Shown here piece by piece: positions 1 to 10,689 of a stretch of 64,000 bases of DNA; the stretch's first letter is position 1, and every line of letters starts with the position of its first letter. The DNA is taken from NCBI RefSeq assembly GCF_019393635.1, contig NC_057863.1, positions 625,622,291 to 625,686,290 of the forward strand. Direction: 5' to 3'. The position numbers and the translations under genes are program-made. The notes beneath the pieces were generated by a model, which worked only from the letters and a program-made list of their open reading frames with translations, did not search any database and was not told the origin of the DNA. The DNA is from Dromiciops gliroides. Its lineage: Eukaryota; Chordata; Mammalia; Microbiotheria; Microbiotheriidae.

Positions 1-315
1 AAGCAGGGCACAGAGAGCCTGGCACAACTAGGTTGAGTCCTGCCTGATACACATTAGCTGTGTGATCCTGGGCACTGCAGTGTTTCTCGCTTCTACAGGC
101 AGCCTCTGACCCTAGAAAGGGACAGATAGAGGATTGGCCCACATTTGGTAGTCTCCGCATCCAGGAGTTACCTAAATCAATAAAATACCAGGTCTTAACC
201 CTTCAGAGATGAGGAATCTTGGAGAGGGGAAATGAATTGTCTATTCTTATACAGTGTCTGAGTGGAATTTCTAACTTAGGTGTCTCCTGATTCCAAGTCC
301 ACACCAATACTTTCT

Positions 316-444
316 TTTATTTTTATTTATTTTTGTGGGACAATGAGGGTTAAGTGACTTGTCCAGGGTCACACAGCTAGTGTCAAGTGTCTGAGGCTGG
401 ATTTGAACTCTGGTCCTCCTGAATCCAGGGCCGGTGCTTTATCT
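316..444 (-). repeat. WSINE1-like SINE, truncated at its 5' end
   Basis: Minus-oriented copy with a T-rich start (its A tail) followed by GGTTAAGTGACTTGTCCAGG and the B-box-like region; the tRNA-like head is missing. Flanked by 12-bp inverted repeats. Confidence 0.85.
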
Positions 445-1079
445 AAAAGAAAGTATTTCTCCACCTTACAAGCCCTCTGGTCCCAGGGAAGGCCAGGAGA
501 TTCCCCCATCTTGGCATGATTCTCTACAGAACCTCTTCAGCTTCTAATAGTTTGAAGTCCCAGAGGTAGCGTGGCATGGACAGAGTGCTTACTTGTCTGG
601 GTTCCAATCTCACCTCTGACATCTAGTGGCTGTGTGAACATGATCGCACAAATCTTGTCAAGTTTTCTTATGGTCCAAGCACAACATCCTACTTTCTTCT
701 CCCCAGGCAGGGTTCTATCTCCTGTCTCTGTGCCTTGGATGTTCTCCCTCCTCATCACTGACTCCTAGCATCTCTGGCCTCCTTCATGACTCCGCTCCAG
801 TGTCTGGGAGGCATGGGAGGTCCCCTAGCAGTGAGTGCTTTCTTCTTTGAGGTTACCTTCCGTATACTCTGTCAGTATCTTATAGGTACTCATCGATGTT
901 TGTGTTGTCTCTCCCATCAGAATACATTCTGTTTGAGGACAAGAACAGGTTTTGCTTTTCCTTTGTGTCTCCACTGCCTCCCACACAGAAAGCACTTGAT
1001 AAACTTTTGTCAATTGATTTAATGTCTCTCTGAGTCTTCATTTGCTTATCTGCAATAATCGTTATATTATAAATATGTT

Positions 1080-1221
1080 GGGCAGCTAGGTGGCGCAGTG
1101 AATAGAGGACTGGCCCTGGATTCAGGAGGACCTGAGTTCAAATCCAGCCTCAGACACTTGATACTTACTAGCTGTGTGACCCTGGGCAAGTCACTTAACC
1201 CCAATTGCCTCATTTAAAAAA
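1080..1221 (+). repeat. WSINE1-like SINE, full length
   Basis: Full head-to-tail copy. Its 15-bp target-site duplication, TATTATAAATATGTT, lies at 1065-1079 and again at 1385-1399, beyond the next SINE. The second SINE therefore landed in the right-hand duplication. Confidence 0.93.
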
Positions 1222-1228
1222 TATTATA

Positions 1229-1384
1229 GGGGCAGCTAGGTGGCGCAGTAGATAAAGCACCGGCCCTGGAGTCAGGAGTACCTGAGTTCAAATCTGGCTT
1301 CAGTCACTTAACACTTACTAGCTGTGTGACCCTGGGCAAGTCACTTAACCCCAATTGCCTCACTAAAAAAACAAAAACAAAAAC
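1229..1384 (+). repeat. WSINE1-like SINE, full length, nested beside the previous copy
   Basis: Full copy of the GAGTCAGGAGTACC / ACACTTAACACTTACTAG / CACTAAAA subtype. TATTATA flanks it at 1222-1228 and 1385-1391. Confidence 0.93.
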
Positions 1385-1458
1385 TATTATAAATATGTTT
1401 ATATAATGTTATATACTTGTCATATTATATATTTATAATATGTTATGTATTATATAAG

Positions 1459-1722
1459 TGGGACAGCTAAGTGGTGTTGTGAATAGGGTGTTGGGACTGA
1501 AATCAGGAAGACTCATCTTCATGAGTTCAAATCTGGCCTCAGAGACTTACTAGTCATGTGATTCTGGACAAGTCACAAAGAGGGTTACTCTTTGCATCAG
1601 TTCCTCATCTGCAAAATGAACTGCAGAAGGAAATGACAAATCGCTCCAGGATCTTTGCCAAGAAAACCCCAAATGGGTTCACAAAAGGTTGGACACAACT
1701 GAAAAATGACTGAATGACCAAT
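1459..1722 (+). repeat. MAR1-like tRNA-RTE SINE
   Basis: tRNA-like head like that of the WSINE1-type copies, then the longer 3' part: AAAATGAACTGCAGAAGGAA, CCAAGAAAACCCCAAATGGG and GGACACAACTGAAAAATGAC. The end resembles RTE/BovB tails. Confidence 0.8.
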
Positions 1723-1724
1723 AA

Positions 1725-1835
1725 AATTATATATATTTTGTGTTTATATGCATAATATATTGTATATGGCATATACAATATATTATATGTGATTATATTA
1801 TATAATCTGCAATGATATATGATTATATACAATTT
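1725..1835. repeat. AT-rich low-complexity patch with a perfect palindrome
   Basis: TA-rich sequence containing 17-bp inverted arms at 1752-1768 and 1770-1786 separated by one base. Confidence 0.85.
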
Positions 1836-1849
1836 AATAATAATGATAG

Positions 1850-2020
1850 TAAACATATAGCAAAGCACTTTACAAATTTTATTTGATCCTTACAACCCTG
1901 GGAGGTAGGTGCTATACTTACCCTCATTTTATAGATGAGGAAACCAAGGTGGAGAGAAGTTAAATGACTTGTTCAGGGTCACACACAGATCTTCCCAGCT
2001 CTAGGGCTCCACCTAGTGGC
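1850..2020 (+). repeat. MIR-type CORE SINE relic
   Basis: GCAAAGCACTTTACAAATTT, CCTTACAACCCTGGGAGGTA, CATTTTATAGATGAGGAAAC, then the CAGGGTCACACA core: the classical MIR order. Confidence 0.75.
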
Positions 2021-2671
2021 CTAAAATGGGGATGATAATCATAGTAGTCTTGAAGGCTTAAAATTTACAGGAAATAGACTTTCCTGCAAAAGGTGGGCAA
2101 AACCCACATAAGACTGGAGAAAGCCTTGGGCTAAGAGATGCTAATCGATATGTCCTGACCCCAGATGTGGGTTTCCGATCTGCATCTCAATCTCCCCTAT
2201 GAGCAAGACTGATTATTCCTCTTGCTCTTTTCTTGCAGAAAATCCCTCCCTCACAGCTCTCCCCTCCCCCCTGCTCTTTCTGACCTCTCCCCACTTCCCA
2301 GCCCAAGAGCATCCTTCCTTTTCTCCCCTCCCCCCACCTTCAAGGCTCCATTCTCCTTACTAAGATGGAAGGACTTTGAGCTGGGAAGAATCTCAGAAAC
2401 CAGCTGTTCAAACTACTCATGTTACAGATGAAGAAATCAAGGCCCAAAGTCAGACTGTATGGTCACCTGACTCCAAATGCCAACATCTTTCCACCTGCTT
2501 CTCAAACAGCATTTTGTTCATATTTCTCCAATCCACATAAAAGGATGGATTCTAAGTATCTTGAAGCAGTTTGGTGCCAGTAGGATGGGGACTTGGATTT
2601 AGAGTTGGCAGGTCTGGGTTCTAATCCCATCTGTGATCTTGGGATATTCACTTAACCCCCCTGGGCTTCAG

Positions 2672-2830
2672 TTTTTTCTTTCTTTCTTTTTTTTGTGAGG
2701 CAATTGGGGTAAAGTGACTTGCCCAGGGTCACACAGCTAGTAAGTGTCAAGTGTCTGAGGCCGGATTTGAACTCAGGTACTCCTGACTCCAGGGCTGGTG
2801 CTCTATCCACTGCGCCACCTAGCTGCCCCC
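2672..2830 (-). repeat. WSINE1-like SINE, full length
   Basis: T-rich start, GAGGCAATTGGGGTAAAGTG through CCACTGCGCCACCTAGCTGC. Complete minus-oriented copy. Confidence 0.92.
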
Positions 2831-3044
2831 TTCAGTTTTCTTATCTGTGAAATGGGCATTTAAAAAAAAAAATCCCCCAACCAACTACTTGCCCTGCCTT
2901 ACTGACAGGGTTGTGGTGAAGAAATCCCTTTATAAATCTTAAAGTACAATACAAATGTGAGGAGTGATTATAACTGTCTCATTTGAGGAGATTGGACTGC
3001 TTATGTGACAAGTCCCTACCTAATCTTGCACTAGAAATCAAAGC

Positions 3045-3235
3045 TGTGAAGTGGTACAGTGGATAGAGTGCTGGGACTGGAGTCAGGAGGAATTGAGTTC
3101 AAATCTGACCTCATGCACTTCCTCCATGTGTGACCTTGGGTAAATCACTTAGCCCCTGCCTGCCTCAGTTTCCTTGGCTGTAAAATGAAAACCGTAATAG
3201 CACTTGCCTCCCAGGGATGTCATAACACCCAGCAA
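3045..3235 (+). repeat. Old tRNA-derived SINE (MAR1/MIR-like)
   Basis: GTGGTACAGTGGATAGAGTG, GAGTTCAAATCTGACCTC, CCTCAGTTTCCTTGGCTGTA, AAATG...GGGATGTCATAA. Diverged copy; the subfamily is unclear. Confidence 0.6.
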
Positions 3236-3288
3236 GTTACTTAACATCTATTTGCCTCAGTTTCTCCCTCTATAAAATGGGCTGTTGT

Positions 3289-3530
3289 GGGGCAGCTAGG
3301 TGGCACAGTGGATAAAGCACTGGCCCTGGATTCAGGAGGACCTGAGTTCAAATCTGACCTCGGACACTTGATACTTACTAGCTGTGTGACCCTGGGCAAA
3401 TCGCTTAATCCCCATTGCCCCACCAAAAAGAAAGGAAGGAAGGAAGGAAGGAAGGAAGGAAGGAAGGAAGGAAGGAAGGAAGGAAGGAAGGAAGGAAGGA
3501 AGGAAGGAAGGAAGGAAGGAAGGAAGAAAG
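3289..3530 (+). repeat. WSINE1-like SINE with a (GGAA)n-expanded tail
   Basis: The SINE body is 3289-3430 and its tail has become a GGAA microsatellite. The 15-bp duplication AAAATGGGCTGTTGT lies at 3274-3288 and 3531-3545, so the microsatellite is inside the inserted unit. Confidence 0.95.
3434..3526. repeat. (GGAA)n microsatellite, about 23 copies
   Basis: Pure GGAA tetramer array. Such arrays can bind ETS-family factors in mammals; nothing here shows that this one is functional. Confidence 0.97.
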
Positions 3531-3778
3531 AAAATGGGCTGTTGTTAAGATTGACAGATATTTGTAAAAAGTACTTAGCACAATGCCCAGCACATAGTAG
3601 GTGCTATGTAAATGCTTACTAAGTGTCCTCATCTGCAAAATAAGGGATGATCTCTGATCCCATTCCACTCTATATCCTGTGATAAATGCTATGATTAGGC
3701 CCTTCACCTCCCTAAGCCTGTTTCCTTATCCATAAAATGGGGATAACAATCCTCAGCATCCCCTACCTTACAGGTCTG

Positions 3779-3870
3779 TCAATCAATTAAGCACCTAGTA
3801 GGTACCAGGCCCAGTGCTCAGCACTGTCCAGAGGAAAGGCTTCAAATACTATAAAAATAGGAGTTCCCTT
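3779..3870 (+). repeat. Ancient mammal-wide repeat fragment
   Basis: TCAATTAAGCACCTAGTAGG, ACCAGGCCCAGTGCTCAGCA: the common 'cacctactatgtgccaggcactg' motif. Class uncertain (L2/MIR-age). Confidence 0.5.
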
Positions 3871-3924
3871 CTCCTTTTCATTAGGTTCACAGATTTAGGC
3901 CTAGGGATCAAAAGCCTAGAAGTG

Positions 3925-4068
3925 GGGGCAGCTAGGTGGCGCAGTGGATAGAGCACCGGCCCTGGATTCAGGAGGACCTGAGTTCAAATCTGGCCTCAGA
4001 CCCTTGACACTTACTGTGTGACCCTGGGCAAGTCACTTAACCCCAATTGCCTCACCCCGCCAAAAAAG
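3925..4068 (+). repeat. WSINE1-like SINE, full length
   Basis: Full copy flanked by the 12-bp duplication AGCCTAGAAGTG at 3913-3924 and 4069-4080. Confidence 0.95.
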
Positions 4069-4351
4069 AGCCTAGAAGTGATCTAGTATAAGACCCCTTC
4101 CTTCATTTTACAGATTAAGAAACTGAGGCCCCAGATCAGAAAACTGACTTGCCCACAGATATAAAGGAGGTCAGACCTACAGTAACTGTCAGGGGCCTGA
4201 CTCAAAGGATGGGAGGAGAGGAAGGTGTTCTGTAATGAAGTGAGGGGCAACGGCAGAAACACAGGGAGTGAGCGAGATTGGACTGGAGCCTCATCTGCTC
4301 TCCTGAACACACCTCTCTCTAGTTTGGTCCCCACTGGGCAGCACTGTTACA

Positions 4352-4365
4352 CCCCCCCCCCCCCC
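4352..4365. repeat. C14 homopolymer
   Basis: Uninterrupted run of 14 C. Confidence 0.97.
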
Positions 4366-4879
4366 GCAATTAATCTCTCCCTTGGGTGGGTTAGCTAAAT
4401 CCCACACTTAATAGTGGGCCCTCTGAAGTACCAACCCCCTCCAGGAACAAGGTGGTCTCATTAAGTCTCCAGCCTTGTAATTTGGGCTACAGCTTGGCAT
4501 CAACACCTGTTGTTTTGTTCTCCAGGGTGTGTGTATTGTGGGGCTCGGGGGATGTATGGAATTGCCAGGCCTGTGCTGATACTTGCCAGGAGAGCTGTTT
4601 GCAGTTCACTGGAACCTAATGTATTTGTTCCTTCCATATTGTCAATAAAATCTTACCAGTTTCTATCAATCTGGGGCTGGGTTTCTGAAAAGTAAACCCC
4701 CAAAACCTTCTTCCCCTTTCCTTTCAAGTGTTAATTCATTTGCTGAATTTCCCCAGCCTCCACTTCCCACCTGGCCCATCCCATAGCTTCCCTATTGACT
4801 TCTCCATCTCTGCTTCATCATCACGTGGGCAAGGCCTCCACCCAAGGATGTGCTGCTAAGTGTTTTAACAAGTGGCTCT

Positions 4880-4985
4880 CCAGTAAATATATACTATATT
4901 ATACATATATATAAGTAAATATAAATGCCTATATACACATACATGTATATGTGTGTATGTATATACAAACACATATATGCCCATA
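4880..4985. repeat. AT-rich / (TA,CA) low-complexity sequence
   Basis: Alternating TATA and TGTG/CACA steps over about 100 bp. Confidence 0.85.
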
Positions 4986-5370
4986 GGATACTTTTATAAT
5001 TTAAAATCTACATTACCAACATTTTCCCCATCACATTCCCAAGTTTATTCAAGTTGATTGTTTAGAAGCCAACAAAACAATAAATCGAGCCCTGATTTGT
5101 AGTATTTGCCAATTTCCAAGGTGTCACTGTTCATGCCAAAAGTTTAACTGCAAGCCCAAAGGAACTGGCTCTAGCACACCCATGTCTTTACCTCTATAGC
5201 ATCTTCCTTCTATTGGAGATTAGATTCTTCATTTAAGGAAGTACCCACACATGCCATGTTCATTTCAAACTCGACTCTCTGGACTACTTTCCCATTTTGT
5301 CCCCTGTAGGCATTTATCCCATCTCACCTATTTTAATGACTGTGTTGTGCTGTCTCCTCCCATTAGAATG

Positions 5371-5521
5371 TTTTGGGTTTTTTTGGTTTTGGTGAGGCAA
5401 CTGGGGTTGTGACTTGCCCAGGGTCACACAGCCAGTAACTGTTAAGCGTCTGAGGCTGGATTTGAACTCAGGTCCTACTGACTCCAGGGCCTCTATCCAC
5501 TGCACCACCTAGCAGCCTCTC
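5371..5521 (-). repeat. WSINE1-like SINE
   Basis: Minus-oriented copy flanked by near-identical TCCCATTAGAATG / TCCCACTAGAATG duplications. It sits in the middle of an L2 3' end. Confidence 0.9.
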
Positions 5522-5640
5522 TCCCACTAGAATGTAAACTTCTTGAAGGCAGGGACTATCTTTCTCTTTGCTTGTATTTGCATTCCCAGTGCTTAGCACA
5601 GTGCCTGGCACAAAATAAGCACCTAATACTTTTTACTTTA
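5522..5640 (+). repeat. L2-type LINE 3' end
   Basis: AGAATGTAAACTTCTTGAAG, GGCAGGGACTATC, AGTGCTTAGCACAGTGCCTG: standard L2 tail. Split from its upstream part by the SINE at 5371-5521. Confidence 0.75.
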
Positions 5641-5930
5641 TCTCCCAACTGCATGGGGCTTGGAAATGCTTTTCTTCCTTTATAGGGTGTGTTAAATCCA
5701 TTGCTTCTTACTTCAGAGGCCATCTGTTCTAGATTAAATTGCTTTATAGATGAGGAAACAGGCCCAGAGATGTGATGCAACTTGTCCAAGCTCACAGAGG
5801 GGAAAGGGCCTAAGTAACAGAGCTTGAACTTGAGCCCATGTCATTCAAATCCAATTTTGCGCCATGCTGCCGAAGTTATTTGTAGTGTAACAGAAGCAGC
5901 CCCAGTGTTGAAGTCAAAAGATGAATTCAA

Positions 5931-6097
5931 GGGGCAGCTAGGTGGCACTGCAGTGGATAAAGCACCGGCCCTGGATTCAGGAGGACCTGAATTCAAATCC
6001 AACCTCATACACTTGACACTTACTAGCTGTGTGACCCTGGGCAAGTCCCTTAACCCCCACTGCCCTGCAAAAACAAACAAACAAACAAACAAAAAAG
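5931..6097 (+). repeat. WSINE1-like SINE, full length
   Basis: Full copy with an (AAAC)n tail; flanked by GAATTCA. Confidence 0.93.
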
Positions 6098-6537
6098 AGG
6101 AATTCAGATATAGAATCAAGACACTAGGTGGAACTGGGGATGATGTCGTCAGGCTGAGATTTAAAGCCAGGCCTCATGAATAGCACTCAACTCTTTGATT
6201 CTACCATGATGCCTTGGAAGCAAGGGACATGGACCCGGCGATCTCTAACTTCCTGTGACCCATTCCTTCCTTCAAACATCAACCAAGTGCTCTCTGTGTC
6301 CAGGGCACTGGGGGACATACAAAGTTTATATAAGATACAATCCCTGTCCTCACAGAGAATTCAGCATTTCCTGAGCTGTAAAATACCGTATGAGCCTGGA
6401 CCATTGTTACTGAGTTCACTCTGCCCCCATTCCTACCAGTGTTGAATTTACAGGTAGTCTTCTTTAGTTTTAATCACACAGAATAGTCACTTGTCAGTAC
6501 TTTCTCCCTAACTACTTTGTCTCTAGGTTATATTCAA

Positions 6538-6540
<3 letters not shown>

Positions 6541-6580
<40 letters not shown>
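6541..6580. repeat. (GT)20 microsatellite
   Basis: Uninterrupted GT dinucleotide array. Confidence 0.98.
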
Positions 6581-6582
<2 letters not shown>

Positions 6583-6627
6583 ACATGATAAATACAAGAC
6601 ATGTAAATATGCCACATAACAATATGT

Positions 6628-6880
6628 TCTGTTCAGTTGTTTCAGTTGTGTCCAACTCTTCATGACTCCATTTTGGGGTTTTCTTGGCAAGGGTGCTGAA
6701 GGGGTTTGCCATTTCCTTCTCCAGCTCACTTTACAGATGAGGAACTGCAGCAAACAGGGCTAAATGACTTGCCCAAGGTCACACAGCTAGTAATTGTCTG
6801 AGACTAGATTTGAACTCAGGAAGATGAGTCTTCCTGATTCCAGGTCTAGTGTTCTATCCACTTTGCCACCTAGCTGCCTG
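6628..6880 (-). repeat. MAR1-like tRNA-RTE SINE, full length
   Basis: Begins GTTCAGTTGTTTCAGTTGTG then TCCAACTCTTCATGACTCC (the RTE-type end), has TTTTGGGGTTTTCTTGGCAA and ends GCCACCTAGCTGCCTG (the tRNA-like head). Confidence 0.9.
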
Positions 6881-7699
6881 TGATAAAATATATAATAGAA
6901 TATATTCTATTTAATATATCATAATACGATAGAATGCCATGTTTAAGAAATTGCAATAAATATATTTCTATAAGACCATAAATATATCAAACAATATGAT
7001 AAACGTATAAACATAATAGTTATGTGAAATAAAATCCATGGGTGGGGCAGAAGAGTTCAGATAGGCTTGTGGGACACTTCCCTGTTTTCCTAGAGAGAGG
7101 GAGGGATTTGTCTTGGGGAGGAAGATGAACAAGTGTGAAAGATTGACTGGACTTGGAGGTAGGAGCCCTGGGCTTAGAGATCTTGCCTTGGACATTTGCA
7201 AGCTCGGTGACCTTGTTCACTCCATCTCTCTGAACCTTAGTTTGTTCATTGGTAAAGTGGGGAGAACAGTACCCACCCCACATTTCTCCCATAAGAAAAA
7301 AATGTGTCAAGGATTTAGTAAATATTAAAAAGTCATATGGATGCCAGTTATTATTAAAGTCAGGGGAAAGCAAGCAGCCCCCACCGCACAAAGAGTTTCC
7401 TTGGCTCAGCCTGATTTCAACGTTCTTCTGCAATGGCTCCCCCATTGCCTAGCATGTTAGTAGACAGGGCAAGCTTCTCTCTGGGAGCCCACTCCCAGTA
7501 CAGGCCCAGAGTTAGCTTCCAGTTTAGTCTGGCTGACCAGGAGACTGGTCACCATGTAGAACAGGGGGGGGTTCTTAGCCTTTAGTGCATCATACATCCC
7601 TTTGGTGACCCCTATGGGTCCTTTCTCAAAATTATATTTTTATATGCATAAAATAAAACACATAGAATTACAAAGGAAACCAATTGTATGTATTGTGCA

Positions 7700-7740
7700 T
7701 ATATATGTATATGTATGCATGTATGTATGTATGCATGTAA
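7700..7740. repeat. (ATGT)n-like low-complexity patch
   Basis: Alternating TATATG/ATGTATGC steps. Confidence 0.8.
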
Positions 7741-7849
7741 AAGTTCGTAGACTCCAGGTTAAGTATCCCAGCTATAGGGTACCACTATGACTTGGGAGGG
7801 AGAGGGCAACAATGATGGTGGGGAAGGTACGATTGGGTGTTTTCCTCCT

Positions 7850-8077
7850 GGCTACCATCCTCTCTTCCCTATGTCAGCTCCATCCCTCTTCCTCCGGCCC
7901 CTTCTCCTGAAGCCAATGCCTTCCCCTCCCTGATTTCTTTGTAAAGTATCCATTTGTATGTAGACTGGAAACTCCTTGGGGCCAGGAATTGTTTTTCAGC
8001 TCTTTGAATGCCCAGTATTTGACACGGTGCCTGGCACATAGTGGGTTCTCAATCCATGTTTACTGAATGAATGGATG
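7850..8077 (+). repeat. L2-type LINE 3' end
   Basis: TGTAGACTGGAAACTCCTTG, GGCCAGGAATTG, GACACGGTGCCTGGCACATA, TTTACTGAATGAATGGATGG. It ends at the solo LTR insertion. Confidence 0.7.
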
Positions 8078-8081
8078 GTAG

Positions 8082-8506
8082 TGTAAGGGGCTAAAATTCT
8101 AGCTATACTATCTAAAATCTAATGAGTGGTCACCAATAAATTATAAGCTTCAGCAAGAGTATTTAAGTGTTTTAAGTATTTATTAAAGAGCATTAGGATC
8201 AGAGAGAAAGGTAAAAATCTAACTATTTCTAAAATATCCATAATACAATACCCACCATGGTGAGGTCAGGAACCAGAGATAGCACCCCTCTGCCAGCGTC
8301 CGCTTCCTACTTCGTGTCCTCCTCCCAGAAATGGGAGACTCCTCAAGTTGATTGGCTGGTAGCCTTGATAGATAGTACCCATGAGCAAACGTCACTTCCT
8401 GACGCTAAGGACCTAGACCACATGGCTTGCCCTCAGAGGCCTTCTCCTCATGGCAGAGCTTTGCTATAGTAAGTCTCCAGCAGGTGGTGTCATTCCAATC
8501 ATTACA
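8082..8506 (-). mobile_element. Solo LTR of an endogenous retrovirus (ERV1/gamma-like)
   Basis: A 425-bp fossil LTR with TGTAA...TTACA ends and a perfect 4-bp target-site duplication, GTAG (8078-8081 and 8507-8510). In its own orientation an AATAAA lies in the 3' part. It is clearly related to the LTR at 35331-35700 in the opposite orientation. No internal retroviral sequence is attached, so it is a solo LTR. The 4-bp duplication fits ERV1-class integration; the family name is not known to me. Confidence 0.85.
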
Positions 8507-8577
8507 GTAGGGACTTAGTAAATCCTTGTTGATCAAAACCTTTTCATTGATACTTATACATTAAGAAGTATAACTTA

Positions 8578-8725
8578 GGGGCAGCTAGGTGGCGCAGTGG
8601 ATAGAGCACCGGCCCTGGAGTCAGGAGTACCTGGGTTCAAATCCGGCCTCAGACACTTAACACTTACTAGCTGTGTGACCCTGGGGAAGTCACTTAACCC
8701 CAATTGTCTCACTAAAAAAAAAAAA
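8578..8725 (+). repeat. WSINE1-like SINE, full length
   Basis: GAGTCAGGAGTACC / ACACTTAACACTTACTAG / CACTAAAA subtype. Flanked by AAGTATAACTTA / AAGTACAACTTA. Confidence 0.94.
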
Positions 8726-9469
8726 AAGTACAACTTATGAAGAGAGAGTGTTAATAATGCCCCCGTCCACAAAAAGGATGTCATTCTGCACCCTCTGTCA
8801 GGAAGCGGGTGATGCACTATCACTGATGCTCTGTGATCGTGCATGATCACCAAGTTGATCTGAATTCTTTGGTCTTTCACAGTGTTTGTTACTGTAGAGA
8901 TGGTTCTGGTTCTGCTCATTTCTTTCATCAGTTCATACAAGTCTTTCTGTGTCTTTCCACAGCTGCATGGCACCAGATTTGTCGCTTATTCTTTCATTGC
9001 CCTGAGGTGCCCATCTTAGTTGATAAAGTCTGTCAATAGGCCTTCCCCACACAAATAAAGTCACAGGTTCGATTTCTTTCTTTTTTTACACCACTTTGGC
9101 TGATGCTGGGGCAAAAAGATGCTAAGTGTGAAAGTCAAATTCCCAAAACTGTGAAGAGAAAGCCCTAAATGATTGTGTGGGATTCCCAGAGGGCACAGTG
9201 GAAGGGGATTGAAAAGCACAGGCCAGGAAGAGTAGGACTGAGCTGAAGGGGGACCACTGGCATTAGGGGAACAGAAATAGGAGAGGAAAGGGCTTTGTGA
9301 TCCACAACTCTACCGCTATGTAGAAATCTATGCCTGTGCAGGTATCCCCTCTGCAATGTCTTGCAACGTCTTACCTTCTAGGTAAAGACCTTCAGTGAAT
9401 GACCCCCCATTATCTTGAGGCAATTTATTCCATGTTCAGGTAATCTGAATTGTTAAGGAAAAGCTTCCT

Positions 9470-9704
9470 GTCCAGTAGATAGAGTGCCAGGCCTGGAGTC
9501 AGGAGGACCTGAGTTCAAATCTGGCCTCAGATACTTCCTAGCTGTGTGACCCTGGGCAAGTCACTTTACTCAGTTTGCCTCAGTTTCCTCATCTGTAAAA
9601 TGAGCTGGAGAAGGAAATGGCAAACCACTCTAATACCTTTGCCAAGAAAACCCCAAATGGGGTCATGAAGAGCCAAACATGACCGAAATGACCAAACAAC
9701 AAAA
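9470..9704 (+). repeat. MAR1-like tRNA-RTE SINE
   Basis: GTAGATAGAGTGCCAGGCCT, AATGAGCTGGAGAAGGAAAT, CCAAGAAAACCCCAAATGGG, ending in a GACCAAACAACAA-type tail. Confidence 0.88.
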
Positions 9705-9962
9705 TTGAGTCACTGTCCCTTTGTAACTTCCCTGCCCATTGGGCCCTCTGGACCCAAGCGGAGCAAATCAAACCTTCCCCCACTGGACAGTCAGTCCTTT
9801 AAACACTTAGAGGTGGGTAGACTCTGGGTACCATCTCCCAGTCACTTGACTCTTCTCCATGACAACTCCTGATCCTTGTGAGTCACTCCAGACCATTTAT
9901 CATCCTGTTCTGTCATCGTCTTTCCCAAAAAGTGTCACCTAGAACAAAGCTTTTTAAACTGA

Positions 9963-9963
<1 letters not shown>

Positions 9964-10006
<43 letters not shown>
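9964..10006. repeat. (TG)n microsatellite
   Basis: Pure TG array of 43 bp. Confidence 0.97.
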
Positions 10007-10007
<1 letters not shown>

Positions 10008-10289
10008 TGGAGGGGAAGGTGGGATCATAAAAAAATCTGGCAACAGTAAAAGGTCACATATACCTCTTTACCTGGGTTCAAGTAAAAACTTCTTGGGAGA
10101 ACATCTAGCCACCAATTGGCAGCCCCAAGAAGAACTCACCAATAGTAGAACTGAGTCTTGTAGTGGTTTTCCAGGGTGAGGCCAGAGGGGTAGCTGAGAT
10201 GAGGAAGTCCCAGGAGCTACCTATGGGAAGTTCCAGGAGGAGACAGCAGCACAGGCCTGCTTCTGAAGTTCTAGCTGCCTCTGAGCAGC

Positions 10290-10530
10290 CTGGGAAGACC
10301 CCTGGCCTGCCATCAGGAAGTCCTGAATTTGAATCTAGCCTCAGACATTTACAGGTTGGGTGACCCTAGGCAATTCACTTAACCTGTATCCCTCAGTTTC
10401 CTCAAGTGCAAAATGGGGATAATAATGGCACCTACCCCCTAGGCTTGTCATGAATATCAAACTTGCATCTGTACAGCACTTAGCACACTGCCTGGCATTT
10501 AGTAGATGCTTAATAAATGCCTATTTCTTT
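10290..10530 (+). repeat. Old tRNA/MIR-type SINE with an L2-like 3' end
   Basis: TTTGAATCTAGCCTCAGACA, CCTCAGTTTCCTCAAGTGCA, AAATGGGGATAATAATGGCA, then CTTAGCACACTGCCTGGCAT and TGCTTAATAAATGCC. Confidence 0.65.
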
Positions 10531-10632
10531 CTAGAAATTCAGGAACACAAGGCTGGGAAGGGAATGAAGGCTGGCCACCCTGGGCCCCTCCAGAGACACA
10601 TTTAAGTGGACACAAACTATCCACAGGATAAT

Positions 10633-10638
10633 TTTATT
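10633..10638 (-). terminator. Alternative distal AATAAA signal
   Basis: A minus-strand AATAAA followed by GTTTGTGTCC. It could end a longer TMEM201 3' UTR or belong to an old repeat. Weaker candidate than the 12-kb site because a minus-oriented SINE lies between them. Confidence 0.25.
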
Positions 10639-10689
10639 CCATCAGACACAGAGGGGTGGGGGAGGTAAAAGCTGAGTCAAGTCAAGAAG

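Noticed and set aside
1080-1221. SINE heads read as tRNA genes (A- and B-box-like motifs)
   Set aside because: The sequence matches dozens of copies with A tails and target-site duplications; the cloverleaf is not preserved, so these are SINEs and not tRNA genes.
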